DNA of 64,000 bases from an uncultured Paracoccus sp. (GCF_947487305.1 NZ_CANKWH010000015.1:1-64000); one strand, 5' to 3'; positions 51,269 to 59,127 are shown, counted from the first letter of the stretch. The notes: generated from the sequence alone by a model not told the origin. Translations and numbers: made by a program.

Positions 51269-52699
51269 TCATCCGGCGCAGCAGCTCAACTTTGCCACGT
51301 CCATATCGAAGGTTTGCGCCGCCAGCTTCAGCCCTTCCACGGTCGTCAGATAGGGGAAGATCGTCTCCCCGAGCGCCTTTGTGGTCATGCCAAACTTCAG
51401 CGCCATAACGAGGGTCTGGATCGTATCGGACCCCTCGGGCGCGATGATCTGGCCGCCAAGCAGCCGGTCGGACTTTCTGTCCGCCACCAGCTTGATCAAT
51501 CCGCGCGTGTCGCGTGCGGCCAGTGCGCGCGGCACCTGATCGAGCGGTACGATGGACGTCTTGACGTCGAGGCCCGCGTCCCGCGCCTGGGCTTCACCGA
51601 GACCGACGCCCGCGACCTGCGGGTCGGAAAACACCACCCAGGGCATCGCGGCGTTGTCGTAGCGATGGTCTTCGCCGAGAACCGCATTTTTGGCCGCGAG
51701 CTTTGCACCATAGGCCGCCATATAGACGAACTGGTCGCGGTCGGTCACATCGCCTGCGGCATAGATGCCGCGCACCGATGTCTGCATGTCCTCGCCGACG
51801 ACGATGGACCCACGCGCGTCGGTTTCCACGCCGATTGCGTCCAGGCCCATATCTTTGGTATTGGCCCGCCTGCCAGCGGTCGAAACGAGGTGATCCGCCG
51901 TCACTTCGACAGGCTTTCCGTTCTGGATCACGCGCAGTGTCACGCCCGCGTCGTCGCGGCGCACAGTGTCGTAGCTTAACCCGGTCAGAAGGGTGATGCC
52001 TTCGGCCTCGAACGCCGCCGCCAATGCCTCCGAGACCTCTGGTTCCGCGCCGGGCAACAGATGCGAACGGGCGACAAGCGTGACCTTCACGCCCATGCGG
52101 CTCATCATCTGGGCCAGCTCCGCGCCGATGTAGCCCGCGCCGATGAAGATCAGGCTTTTCGGCAGTACTTCGAGTTCCAGAAGACTGGTGCTGTTGAGCG
52201 CGCCGATTTCCTCGATGCCGTCGATGGTCGGCAGAACGGGACGCCCGCCCGTGGCGATGATGGTCCTCGGTGCTTTCAGGGTTCGCTCACCGACTGTCAC
52301 GCCACCTTCGATCAGCCGCGCGGGACCGGCGTCGATGTAATCGACATCCTCATATTCCGGCAGAAGGTCCGCGTATTTCTTCTGGCGCAGGGTCGTGACC
52401 AGATCGTCCTTGGACTGAACGAGCGTCTGCCAATCATCCACTTGTGCCCGTCCCGACAGGCCGGGGAACCGCTTGGCAGCCCCCGCACAGTGCACGGCCT
52501 CTGCCGCACGGATCATCGCCTTGGAGGGCACGCATCCCACGTTGACGCAAGTTCCGCCGATGGTGCCATGTCCTACGAGGGCGACACGCTTTCCGGCATC
52601 CGCGCCGGTAATTGCGGCGGAGAACCCCGCCGATCCGGCCCCAAGAACGATCAGGTCATAGCCGCCCTGTTCATCGTCGTTTTTGTTCAGGTCTTTCAT
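51269..52699 (-). CDS. merA: MerA mercuric reductase
   Basis: A 476-residue enzyme reducing Hg(II) to Hg(0) with NADPH. FAD motif LIVLGAGSAGFSAAI, redox pair GGTCVNVGCVPSK (Cys51, Cys56), NADPH motif IFIGAGYIGAELAQ and the essential C-terminal pair in KLSCCAG (Cys473-474). The N-terminal heavy-metal (NmerA) domain is absent, as in many short MerAs. ATG 52699 follows GAGG and is one base from the upstream stop. Confidence 0.95.
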   Translation of the reverse strand: MKDLNKNDDEQGGYDLIVLGAGSAGFSAAITGADAGKRVALVGHGTIGGTCVNVGCVPSKAMIRAAEAVHCAGAAKRFPGLSGRAQVDDWQTLVQSKDDLVTTLRQKKYADLLPEYEDVDYIDAGPARLIEGGVTVGERTLKAPRTIIATGGRPVLPTIDGIEEIGALNSTSLLELEVLPKSLIFIGAGYIGAELAQMMSRMGVKVTLVARSHLLPGAEPEVSEALAAAFEAEGITLLTGLSYDTVRRDDAGVTLRVIQNGKPVEVTADHLVSTAGRRANTKDMGLDAIGVETDARGSIVVGEDMQTSVRGIYAAGDVTDRDQFVYMAAYGAKLAAKNAVLGEDHRYDNAAMPWVVFSDPQVAGVGLGEAQARDAGLDVKTSIVPLDQVPRALAARDTRGLIKLVADRKSDRLLGGQIIAPEGSDTIQTLVMALKFGMTTKALGETIFPYLTTVEGLKLAAQTFDMDVAKLSCCAG

Positions 52700-52700
52700 C

Positions 52701-52838
52701 TCAGCGCGCCTCGCCATGTTCGGGGTCTTTTGGTCTGGCGGCGAGCAGATATATGACCGCGCCGATGGCGATCAGCGGTGTCAACATGCCGAGGAGGCCG
52801 AAGACCATGCCGGTGGCGGTGCAACATCCCATCATCAT
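52701..52838 (-). CDS. Small CC-motif membrane peptide in the mer operon (45 aa)
   Basis: The frame from ATG 52838 (the first of three ATGs, AGGA seven bases upstream) gives MMMGCCTATGMVFGLLGMLT and one transmembrane helix, ending DPEHGEAR. The vicinal cysteine pair at the membrane edge is typical of mercury-handling small proteins. It overlaps the upstream gene stop (ATGA) and ends just before merA. Not a full MerE or MerF; specific name unknown. Confidence 0.65.
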   Translation of the reverse strand: MMMGCCTATGMVFGLLGMLTPLIAIGAVIYLLAARPKDPEHGEAR

Positions 52839-53221
52839 AAGAGCGATCCTTTCTTTTGCGCACGGTTCAGGAGAACCGCGTAGAGTGCTGTGGCGGCGAA
52901 AACGCCGATTGTGATCCGTATTGCGAACCTGAATTCGAGAAGAATGATCAGGATCGACAGGGCCACCGCGAGGCCGGTGGCCCAAAGTTTCGGGGCCGGT
53001 CCCGGTTTGCCAGCGCGCAGCCAAAGGGCCTGTGCCACCACGGCGAGGCTGAAAAACAGCAGCGGGAACAGGGCGTAATCGAGCCAGCCCGTGAGGGCCG
53101 ACAATCCGACGCCAGCGACGATGACGACCAGAAGCGGTGTAAAGCAGCAGAGCGCGGCGAAGAGCGCACCGCCAAGCCCCCATTTCAGCAGACGGTCGGA
53201 ATTTTCAGGTGTGTCAGTCAA
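52835..53221 (-). CDS. merF: MerF-like mercury transport protein, extended form
   Basis: A 128-residue membrane protein. TTG 53221 overlaps the upstream TGA (TTGA). The first half, LFAALCCFTPLLVVIVAGVG then LSALTGWLDYALFPLL, is the MerF core with its vicinal cysteines. Unlike classical MerF (about 80 residues), it continues with two further helices (LWATGLAVALSILIILLEF, ITIGVFAATALYAVLL). Probably imports Hg(II) to MerA. Confidence 0.8.
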   Translation of the reverse strand: MTDTPENSDRLLKWGLGGALFAALCCFTPLLVVIVAGVGLSALTGWLDYALFPLLFFSLAVVAQALWLRAGKPGPAPKLWATGLAVALSILIILLEFRFAIRITIGVFAATALYAVLLNRAQKKGSLL

Positions 53222-53469
53222 GGAGCCGTCTTTCTTTGTGATGGGTCGGGGCCGGAGGCGCGTTTCATTTGCGAACGACGCAGTGCGCGGACGATCAGGT
53301 AGGTCAGACCCGCCAAAACCAGCACGGCAATGCCACTCATTCCAGAGAGCCAAGCCCCAACGCCGCCGAACAACGCTGCAAGCACGGCAGTTCCGCCGCC
53401 GCAGCAGACGACCACGACCGGAGCTGCTATTCCGAAGGCCAGCAGGCCACCCATCAGATTGTCACGCAT
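53218..53469 (-). CDS. Small two-helix CC membrane protein in the mer operon (83 aa)
   Basis: ATG 53469 gives MRDNLMGGLLAFGIAAPVVV and the vicinal cysteines VVVCCGGGTAV, a Gly-rich loop, a second helix (MSGIAVLVLAGLTYLIVRAL) and a basic tail. Topology and the CC pair suggest Hg(II) binding or transport. The start codon and its context are duplicated in tandem, annotated separately. It overlaps the merF-like gene. Confidence 0.7.
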   Translation of the reverse strand: MRDNLMGGLLAFGIAAPVVVVCCGGGTAVLAALFGGVGAWLSGMSGIAVLVLAGLTYLIVRALRRSQMKRASGPDPSQRKTAP

Positions 53470-53495
53470 TGCAGGAGATTGTCACGCATTGCAGG
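53456..53495. repeat. Exact 20-bp tandem duplication over a start codon
   Basis: AGATTGTCACGCATTGCAGG occurs at 53456-53475 and again at 53476-53495. Each copy contains the complement of ATGCGTGACAATC. The upstream copy opens a 11-codon frame (MRDNLLQCVTI) that ends at 53454, inside the real gene. This may lower or couple translation of the 83-residue protein. Confidence 0.85.
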
Positions 53496-53499
53496 CGGC

Positions 53500-53802
53500 T
53501 CAGGAGGCTGTGTCGGGCAGCACCTGCGCCGGATAGCCATTGGCCGTCACCGCGCCGATGATGCTTTCGATGGAAGTTTCGGCGTCATCGTAGGTCACGC
53601 TGTAAACACCCTGCCCGTATTCGGGGCCGTCCTCGAATGCGGCGATCTCGACCGACGGAACACCGCGCATCGAGCTGGCAACAATGAACGAACAGGACGG
53701 GCATGTCAGTTCGCTGACGGCGATCTCGACCTGGCGCTCTTCAGCGAGGGCCGGGGTCGAGAGTGCGACGATGGCCAGGGCGGATAACAGGAGATGCTTC
53801 AT
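53500..53802 (-). CDS. merP: MerP-like periplasmic mercury-binding protein
   Basis: A 100-residue protein: signal peptide MKHLLLSALAIVALSTPALA, then a heavy-metal-associated ferredoxin-like fold with ELTCPSCSF (CxxC) and SIIGAVTANGYPAQVL near the end. ATG 53802 has GAGG at 9 bases; ATG 53808 would be too close. It captures Hg(II) in the periplasm and passes it to MerT. Confidence 0.92.
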   Translation of the reverse strand: MKHLLLSALAIVALSTPALAEERQVEIAVSELTCPSCSFIVASSMRGVPSVEIAAFEDGPEYGQGVYSVTYDDAETSIESIIGAVTANGYPAQVLPDTAS

Positions 53803-53817
53803 GGTCATGGTCCTCGT

Positions 53818-54225
53818 TCAGAATTTCAGGATGAAGGGGGTGATGTAGGGAAAGATCATGGCGACAGCGACAATCGCGGAAGCGGCCCAGAGGGTTGCGC
53901 GCATGATGCGGCGGTCGATGGGGCGGGCGCAGGTGCCATCGGCACAGGCCTCGGCATCTACAGGCTTGTAAGCCTTGTAGAAGCCGTATCCCAAAAACGC
54001 GGCGCTCAGCGCGAAGGTGTACCATTTGTAGGCATAGAGCGCCCCGAGCTGCGCGATGAACACGCCTGTCACGCCAAAGCTGACCAGCACCAATGGAAGG
54101 ATGCAGCAAGAAGTCATCGCCAGCGCACCGAGGACGCCGAGGCCGGTCACGCCCCATCCCTTGGTGGTTTCGTCGCCAATTTTCTGCGACTGAGATTGCG
54201 GAAGTTCCGCCAAATGTTGTTCCAT
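53818..54225 (-). CDS. merT: MerT mercuric transport protein
   Basis: A 135-residue inner-membrane protein with three helices. The first holds the vicinal pair in MTSCCILPLVLVSFGVTG, and the cytoplasmic loop carries a second pair, EACADGTCARP. ATG 54225 (MEQHLAELPQS) follows AAGGAAG. It is the first gene of the mer operon, transcribed from the merO promoter, and takes Hg(II) from MerP. Confidence 0.92.
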   Translation of the reverse strand: MEQHLAELPQSQSQKIGDETTKGWGVTGLGVLGALAMTSCCILPLVLVSFGVTGVFIAQLGALYAYKWYTFALSAAFLGYGFYKAYKPVDAEACADGTCARPIDRRIMRATLWAASAIVAVAMIFPYITPFILKF

Positions 54226-54254
54226 CGAATCTTCCTTGAACAGATGTTTCCACC

Positions 54255-54285
54255 GTTCTAGGGTCTGTAGTTGATACAGGCTCAA
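54255..54285 (-). promoter_or_regulatory. merT promoter with MerR operator
   Basis: On the minus strand, TTGAGC (-35, complement of 54280-54285) and TAGAAC (-10, complement of 54255-54260) are 19 bases apart, the long spacer typical of MerR-activated promoters. Between them lies the dyad CTGTA-N5-TACAG (54265-54279). It sits 17 bases from the merR start, so MerR probably represses its own gene too. Confidence 0.85.
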
Positions 54286-54301
54286 GGGATTTTTCGGCAC
54301 A

Positions 54302-54715
54302 ATGAGTAACACAAGCGTGAGATCAATTCGGCGGGGCGATTTGGCCCGCGCAACGGGCTGCAACCTGGAAACCATTCGCTATTACGAGAAAATCGGGATC
54401 ATGCCGGACCCGCCGCGCAGTACGAAGGGCTACCGAAGCTACGACGATGCCCACGTCAAGCGGCTGAAATTCGTCATGCGGTCCCGCGATCTAGGCTTTT
54501 CTCTCGAAGAGGTTCGCGGGCTGCTTGGGCTGGTCGATGACCGATCCCGGACATGCGCCGAGGTGCAGATCATCGCCGAAGATCATCTGACTGACGTTCA
54601 GGCCAAGATTGCCGATCTGCAGCGCATCGAGCGCGTCCTGTCGGACACTGTTGCGCGATGCACCGGCGATGCTGCCCCAGAATGCGCGGTGATCGATGCG
54701 TTACTCGATGCTTAG
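54302..54715 (+). CDS. merR: MerR mercury-responsive regulator
   Basis: A 137-residue MerR. Winged HTH at residues 10-45 (ATGCNLETIRYYEKIGIM), then the dimerisation helix. Hg(II) ligands are Cys85, Cys120 and Cys128 (RTCAEVQ, ARCTGDAAPEC). The last two are eight residues apart, against nine in the Tn501/Tn21 type. Transcribed divergently from merT across the shared operator. Confidence 0.95.
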   Translation: MSNTSVRSIRRGDLARATGCNLETIRYYEKIGIMPDPPRSTKGYRSYDDAHVKRLKFVMRSRDLGFSLEEVRGLLGLVDDRSRTCAEVQIIAEDHLTDVQAKIADLQRIERVLSDTVARCTGDAAPECAVIDALLDA

Positions 54716-54833
54716 TCCACCCTAAAGAAGAGGGGGCAACGGACCTTCGTGAACGGCGCAGCGAAAGCCCGAAAAGTCCGCAAACCCACCGAAGGAACGG
54801 CAATCTCTTGACACATACTCCCCCAATAGAGAA

Positions 54834-54874
54834 GCCGCCCCAAGGGGCGGCCGAGTGTCCTTCGTCGCGGAAGG
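54834..54874 (-). terminator. Composite hairpin terminator after the 54955 gene
   Basis: Read on the minus strand: CCTTC/GAAGG (54859-54874) then the perfect stem GCCGCCCC-AA-GGGGCGGC (54834-54851), followed by TTCTCTATT. Same layout and shared loop sequence (GCGACGAAGG) as at 41771-41819. Also a possible end for merR transcripts from the other side. Confidence 0.55.
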
Positions 54875-54954
54875 AACAGGGGGAAGGTTCAAGAAAAAGG
54901 GCGATGCCCGTCACCCTTATTAATGGATAGGCACTGCCGGTTTCGGCGTCAACA

Positions 54955-55743
54955 TCACGTCCAGAAGGCGCGGGCAGTGGCAGGTGTGCCGCCAGTCAGC
55001 AGCTCGCGACGGCGGGCTTGTCGGTCTGCTTCGGCGGCCTTGGCTCTCCGGGCTTCGTCCATCTGCCGCGCGAAGGGATGCCTGTTGGCGGCGTGAAACA
55101 GGAGCCCGGCGGGTGTGAACGCCTTGTCGAAACACTCCATCGTCAGGCTGTTGCCATGGATCACCCGACCGGCAATGCCTCGGCTGGCGATCTGGATATA
55201 GGCCATGTGGAAGGTCGAGCGCGACAGCTCGACCGCCTCGACCCAGACATGTCGGGCGGGATCGAAGCCCTGACCTTCCAGCGCATCAGCCATTGCCAGA
55301 ACCATGCCGCCGGCACCGGCGGCGGGTTCCTGCACAGTGATGAAGCCTTGGGCCTCGATCTGGGCTGCCACGTCGCCAAGGGACATCTCCGCCATCAGGC
55401 GGCTGACCTCGTAGGGCGTGAAAAACTGACCGAGGCGCGCATCCAATGCGCCGATCGCGCCTGCCACCTCACCGATGAAATCCACCCCGCCGCCGGCGAT
55501 GGCCAGCGTGGCGATGCCCAGGAGCTCGGGCATCCGGCGAACGTCGTCGGGCTTCGGAAAGAGCCCGACGCAGCGCATGTAATCGGCTTCCAGCCGGTCG
55601 CGCTGTTCAGGGCAGGGCGAGACGCGCTTGGCCAGCGCGCAATAGGCCATCTCGCAGAAGATGCGGAATGTCTCGCTGCGGGTTTTCGAGCGGTCGAAGC
55701 CATCGAGGGCGCGCAGGAAATCGGTCACGGCGGGATGGGCCAT
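54955..55743 (-). CDS. N6-adenine methylase-like protein lacking the catalytic NPPY-type motif
   Basis: A 262-residue protein from ATG 55743 (AAAGG upstream). It has GQFFTPYEVSRLM (residues 105-117, methylase motif X) and the SAM-binding EPAAGAGGM (139-147), as in type I/II N6-adenine methylases. After HGNSL (196-200), where D/NPPY/F is expected, it reads FTPAGLLFHAANRHPFARQ and ends. It is therefore probably a SAM-binding but inactive relative, perhaps a decoy or modulator of host modification enzymes (inference). It is the distal gene of a leader-R4 cluster. Confidence 0.75.
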   Translation of the reverse strand: MAHPAVTDFLRALDGFDRSKTRSETFRIFCEMAYCALAKRVSPCPEQRDRLEADYMRCVGLFPKPDDVRRMPELLGIATLAIAGGGVDFIGEVAGAIGALDARLGQFFTPYEVSRLMAEMSLGDVAAQIEAQGFITVQEPAAGAGGMVLAMADALEGQGFDPARHVWVEAVELSRSTFHMAYIQIASRGIAGRVIHGNSLTMECFDKAFTPAGLLFHAANRHPFARQMDEARRAKAAEADRQARRRELLTGGTPATARAFWT

Positions 55744-55807
55744 GAGGCAAGCCTTTCGGGAATGGGATCGAGGGGAGGGCCGCGCCGTCGGGCGCGGCGG
55801 GACAGGG

Positions 55808-56413
55808 TCAGATGCGCGTCCAGTCGCGCGTCTTGATATTGCTGATCCGGTAGTGGCCGCCGGTTTCGGTGCTGATGAAGACGGTGCGGTTCAGCCGCCC
55901 GTACCGGATCCTGGCCACCCGAAACGTTTGCAGCTCGGCACCATCGGTGAAGCGCAGGGGTTCGGCCAGACGGATCACATCGCCGGGCTTGAGCGGGCGC
56001 CTCTCCTTTGCGGCATGGGACCGGCAGCGCTGGCGCCAGTCGGTCGCATCGTCATTGACCGTCTCTGACAGCAGCGACAGCAGCTTTTCAGGGGCGTGGG
56101 CGGCGGCATCGGTGGGGCCGGCTGCCTCGGTCATCGACTTGTAGCCCCATCCCCCGCCCTGGGTTGTCGTCAGGAAGATCGCGGCAAAGACATAGCCGCC
56201 AGTGGCGTCGGTGACGTAGTCGCCATAGGGGCACAGACCGTCCTCGCGCCGTCCGGCCGGTTTGGGTTCCGACCGGACGGCGGCATACCAGACCGATCCC
56301 TTGCGGCTGAGCAGCACCGGATAGCTGCGGCGGTCGTCATCCTCCCCGCCACACAGGCGGGCGATCTCATCACGGATGCAGGACGGGGTGTGGTTATAGA
56401 CAAGCCAGCCCAT
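55808..56413 (-). CDS. Leading-region protein of unknown function (201 aa)
   Basis: ATG 56413 is preceded by GGAGGGG. The product starts MGWLVYNHTPSCIRDEIARL, has an aromatic-rich middle (SVWYAAVRSEPK, GGYVFAAIFLTTTQGGGWGY), a charged helix and a beta-rich end (GDVIRLAEPLRFTDG). It resembles a family of MGWL-starting plasmid proteins that I recall only loosely. It lies one base downstream of the 209-residue gene. Function unknown. Confidence 0.65.
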   Translation of the reverse strand: MGWLVYNHTPSCIRDEIARLCGGEDDDRRSYPVLLSRKGSVWYAAVRSEPKPAGRREDGLCPYGDYVTDATGGYVFAAIFLTTTQGGGWGYKSMTEAAGPTDAAAHAPEKLLSLLSETVNDDATDWRQRCRSHAAKERRPLKPGDVIRLAEPLRFTDGAELQTFRVARIRYGRLNRTVFISTETGGHYRISNIKTRDWTRI

Positions 56414-56414
56414 A

Positions 56415-57044
56415 TCAGCCCCTCCGTGCGTCAAGGGCCGCCGCGATCTGCTCGCGCAGCTCGGCCAGCGGGTGGGCGTCAAAATCATCCTCGCGGAAAT
56501 CCGCCGGATCGTCGTAGCCGGGGATCTCGTCATGGATGCGTTCGGCCAGCAGGTCCACGAGGTCCGGCAGGCGGGTGTTGGCGTAACCGTGGCTCAGGTC
56601 GCGATATTCGACCAGTTCTCCGGTCAGCTCGACGATGTGCGCCAGCACTTCGCCAATCTCGCCGTCTTCGGCATCGTGAACGATCTGCCATTCCCCGACG
56701 CTGCGGTGAAAGCCATAGACGGACCAGAAACCGTGCTCCCCGGGCTCGCAAACCTCGATACTGCCACCCATGTCGCGGACGGGCGAGACGCGAAAGCCCG
56801 AGAAATCGAAGATGGTGGTGTCGGACGGCAAGCCGTTGAAGGGTTGCGACAGCGCCGCTTCATCTAGCCGCTGACCGGCGCAGAGATAGCTGTGTGCCGT
56901 GATCCATGCGCCGTCTTCCTCGGCTTTCGACCGCAGTTCATCGAGCGTGAAGGTTCCGAGATAGGCGCTTTTGGCGTCAAATGAGGCCCAGAGTTTGAGC
57001 CAGCGGCCATCGGCCCGCGACAGCCTGTCAAAACGGCACAGCAT
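56415..57044 (-). CDS. Leading-region protein behind repeat R4 (209 aa)
   Basis: ATG 57044 directly follows leader R4. The product (MLCRFDRLSRADGRWLKLWA) is soluble and acidic at the C-terminus, with AWITAHSYLCAGQRLDEAAL, GEHGFWSVYGFHRSVGEWQI and ADLREDDF-type segments. An almost identical N-terminus lies at 1-179. It is first in a cluster with the MGWL protein and the methylase-like protein. Function unknown. Confidence 0.65.
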   Translation of the reverse strand: MLCRFDRLSRADGRWLKLWASFDAKSAYLGTFTLDELRSKAEEDGAWITAHSYLCAGQRLDEAALSQPFNGLPSDTTIFDFSGFRVSPVRDMGGSIEVCEPGEHGFWSVYGFHRSVGEWQIVHDAEDGEIGEVLAHIVELTGELVEYRDLSHGYANTRLPDLVDLLAERIHDEIPGYDDPADFREDDFDAHPLAELREQIAAALDARRG

Positions 57045-57050
57045 TGTGGT

Positions 57051-57665
57051 GTCCTTTCATGCGACGGGCGGCGGGGTCTTTGCCCCTTTCCGCCGGTGGG
57101 CGGACCTTCCTGTTCTGTTTTCTGAAAGGCCCATGCCTTTCGGAAAGCAGAGCGGGAAGGGCGCAGCCCTGCCCGCGACCCTGGGGCTGACTGTCATGGC
57201 TCGGGAAGGCGGGGTGGTGCGGCCCGGAGCCGCAGGCGAGGACACGGCCCGCCTGGACGACGCTGCGCGGCACGCGCGGCGCTCGGCCATTGACCGGCAG
57301 ACGCAGGGATGCGTGGCGGACAAAACGAACAGGAAAGTCATCGGGATGGGGGTGAGCCGGGCCTGCCCGGTCGAGCCCCCGGCCCGGCCACAGATCATCC
57401 TGGACCGCGCGCCTGCGCGGGCCGCTCCGGGATCTTCTTCAGCGGATGACATCGGGGGAAGGGGTTGCCCACAGGCTGACGCTCGATCCATGTCGTCTCG
57501 CTGTCAGCCTGCCCTGGCCCTCGGCGCGGCCTCGGGCTGGACAACCCGGCGGCGCAGCCTTCCCCGCGACAGGGATTGATACCCGAAGGACCGGGACGCG
57601 CGCCCCGCGGCTCGGGCGCAGCGAAAGCCCGGCCCCGGCACAGCCGGGGGTCGCCATAGGGCTAT
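57051..57665 (-). repeat. Structured leader repeat, copy R4
   Basis: Full-length copy almost identical to R3. Long hairpin at about 57106-57163, conserved GCCGCAGGCGAGGACACGGC core, distal CAGGCTGAC/GTCAGCCTG stem at about 57472-57511, ending in GGGTCGCCATAGGGCTA. It precedes the start at 57044. The right end abuts the defence island. Confidence 0.85.
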
Positions 57666-58089
57666 AGCTCGGGATGTGATGGGGCTCGGATCGGTGTCTG
57701 GTCACCGGCAGCGATGCGGGACAATGATGCCGTTCGCCGCAGATGCGAAGTCACGGCCTTTGCTTCAGCAGCATCGATAGGGAGGGCGGATAGACGCCGG
57801 TGAGGTTGCGGCATCGCACCCGCGGCAATCGGCGATAGCCGCCGTTCGCTAGCTCCATGAGAAGCGATGCATTGAGAGCAGTTAGCGGACATGGCAATCA
57901 GGAGCGCAGCCCTGCGGGATCGAGGCCGTACGGCCTTAACCAGATGCTTTCCTTGAAGGCTGTGACAGCAGCACGCTTCCCCGAAGTAGACCTCGACACA
58001 GCAGCGGCAGTTTGTCACCTTCGCGTTGTGTAGCCAAATTGATGCTGGCATGGTTCAGTCGTTCCCAGTCCAAGCGCCATTATTGAAGA
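57666..58089. other. Intergenic DNA before the defence island
   Basis: About 420 bases with no convincing gene. A minus-strand frame exists but is Cys/Arg/Ala-rich without normal protein character. It includes fragments such as TGCCGTTCGCCGCAGATGCG that resemble sequence near 39720. A drop in GC towards 58080 marks the island boundary. Confidence 0.4.
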
Positions 58090-59127
58090 GTGAATAGACC
58101 TGTGAAACTCGAAGACCTCGCGAAGCAATGCCAGAGTTGTACACAGAAAAACCCGGTTATTGTGCTGGGGAGCGGTGCATCGATTCCGCATGGCATCCGC
58201 GGCATGGGTGACTTGGCAGTTTGGCTCCGCGATGGCGTGCAGGCGGACGAAGGGCCGGAAATCGATGCTTGGACACTAGTAAGAACCGCCATGGCGGCGG
58301 GCGATCACTTAGAAGCCGCGCTAGAAAACAAGGCGTTGCCCGACTCGCTGGTCGTAAAGATTGTCCGGAGCACCTGGGATTTTATCGCTCAAGATGACTA
58401 TCGCCTCCTCAAGTCAGCGATAAAGACCGAGACAATCTTTCCGCTCCGCTCCCTGTTCACTGGATTGTTCCGAAGTACAAACCGCAACATCCATGTTGTA
58501 ACCACAAACTATGACCGCGTCGCCGAGTATGCCACTGACACAGGTGGCTACATACACAACACAGGGTTTCTTCCGGGCTATCTGCGTCGCACCGATGGGG
58601 CGGAAAATCTGATATTCAAACAGGGAGCGAATCTGGCTCGGACGGTGACGGTCTGGAAAGTTCATGGTTCTCTCGACTGGTTTTCAGACCCGCACGGGGG
58701 CGTGATGTCTCTGCCAATGACGAGTGAACTGCCGGAGGGCTTAGTGCCGCTGATCGTCACGCCCGGCGTCAGCAAGTATCAGCGGACGCATGACGAGCCC
58801 TTTCGAAGCGCGATTCAAGGCGCTGATCGTGTGCTGAGTACCGCTAGCGCATTTATCTGCATTGGTTACGGTTTCCGCGACAGCCATATTCATCCGAAGC
58901 TGATCAATCGATGCCGTGTGCATGACGCACCCATCCTAGTTGCAGCGCGCACTTTAACACCTGAAGCGAAGGACTTTCTAAAGAACAACGCCGGACGTCA
59001 CTACCTCGCGCTTGAGAACCACGTTGATGGGACGATGGTTTACAATCGCGACAACCCGGACGGTGCTGTTGTTGCCGGAGGCAAGTTTTGGGAGTTGCCT
59101 GCATTGAACGAATTGATTGGGTTTTAG
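58090..59127 (+). CDS. SIR2-domain protein of a SIR2-HerA defence system
   Basis: A 345-residue SIR2-like protein, predicted NAD+-consuming effector. NAD-binding loop VIVLGSGASIPHG (residues 23-34), VTTNYDR with the conserved Asn140, and KVHGSLDW with His192, then a C-terminal FICIGYGFRDSHIHPKL. GTG 58090 is the likely start (GTG 58102 possible). It is followed by a HerA-type ATPase nine bases later, the known two-gene SIR2-HerA antiphage architecture. Confidence 0.88.
   Translation: MNRPVKLEDLAKQCQSCTQKNPVIVLGSGASIPHGIRGMGDLAVWLRDGVQADEGPEIDAWTLVRTAMAAGDHLEAALENKALPDSLVVKIVRSTWDFIAQDDYRLLKSAIKTETIFPLRSLFTGLFRSTNRNIHVVTTNYDRVAEYATDTGGYIHNTGFLPGYLRRTDGAENLIFKQGANLARTVTVWKVHGSLDWFSDPHGGVMSLPMTSELPEGLVPLIVTPGVSKYQRTHDEPFRSAIQGADRVLSTASAFICIGYGFRDSHIHPKLINRCRVHDAPILVAARTLTPEAKDFLKNNAGRHYLALENHVDGTMVYNRDNPDGAVVAGGKFWELPALNELIGF

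Noticed and set aside
57662-58051. Minus-strand frame of 129 codons before the SIR2 gene
   Set aside because: No ribosome site, and composition rich in Cys, Arg and Ala without domain character; treated as intergenic.
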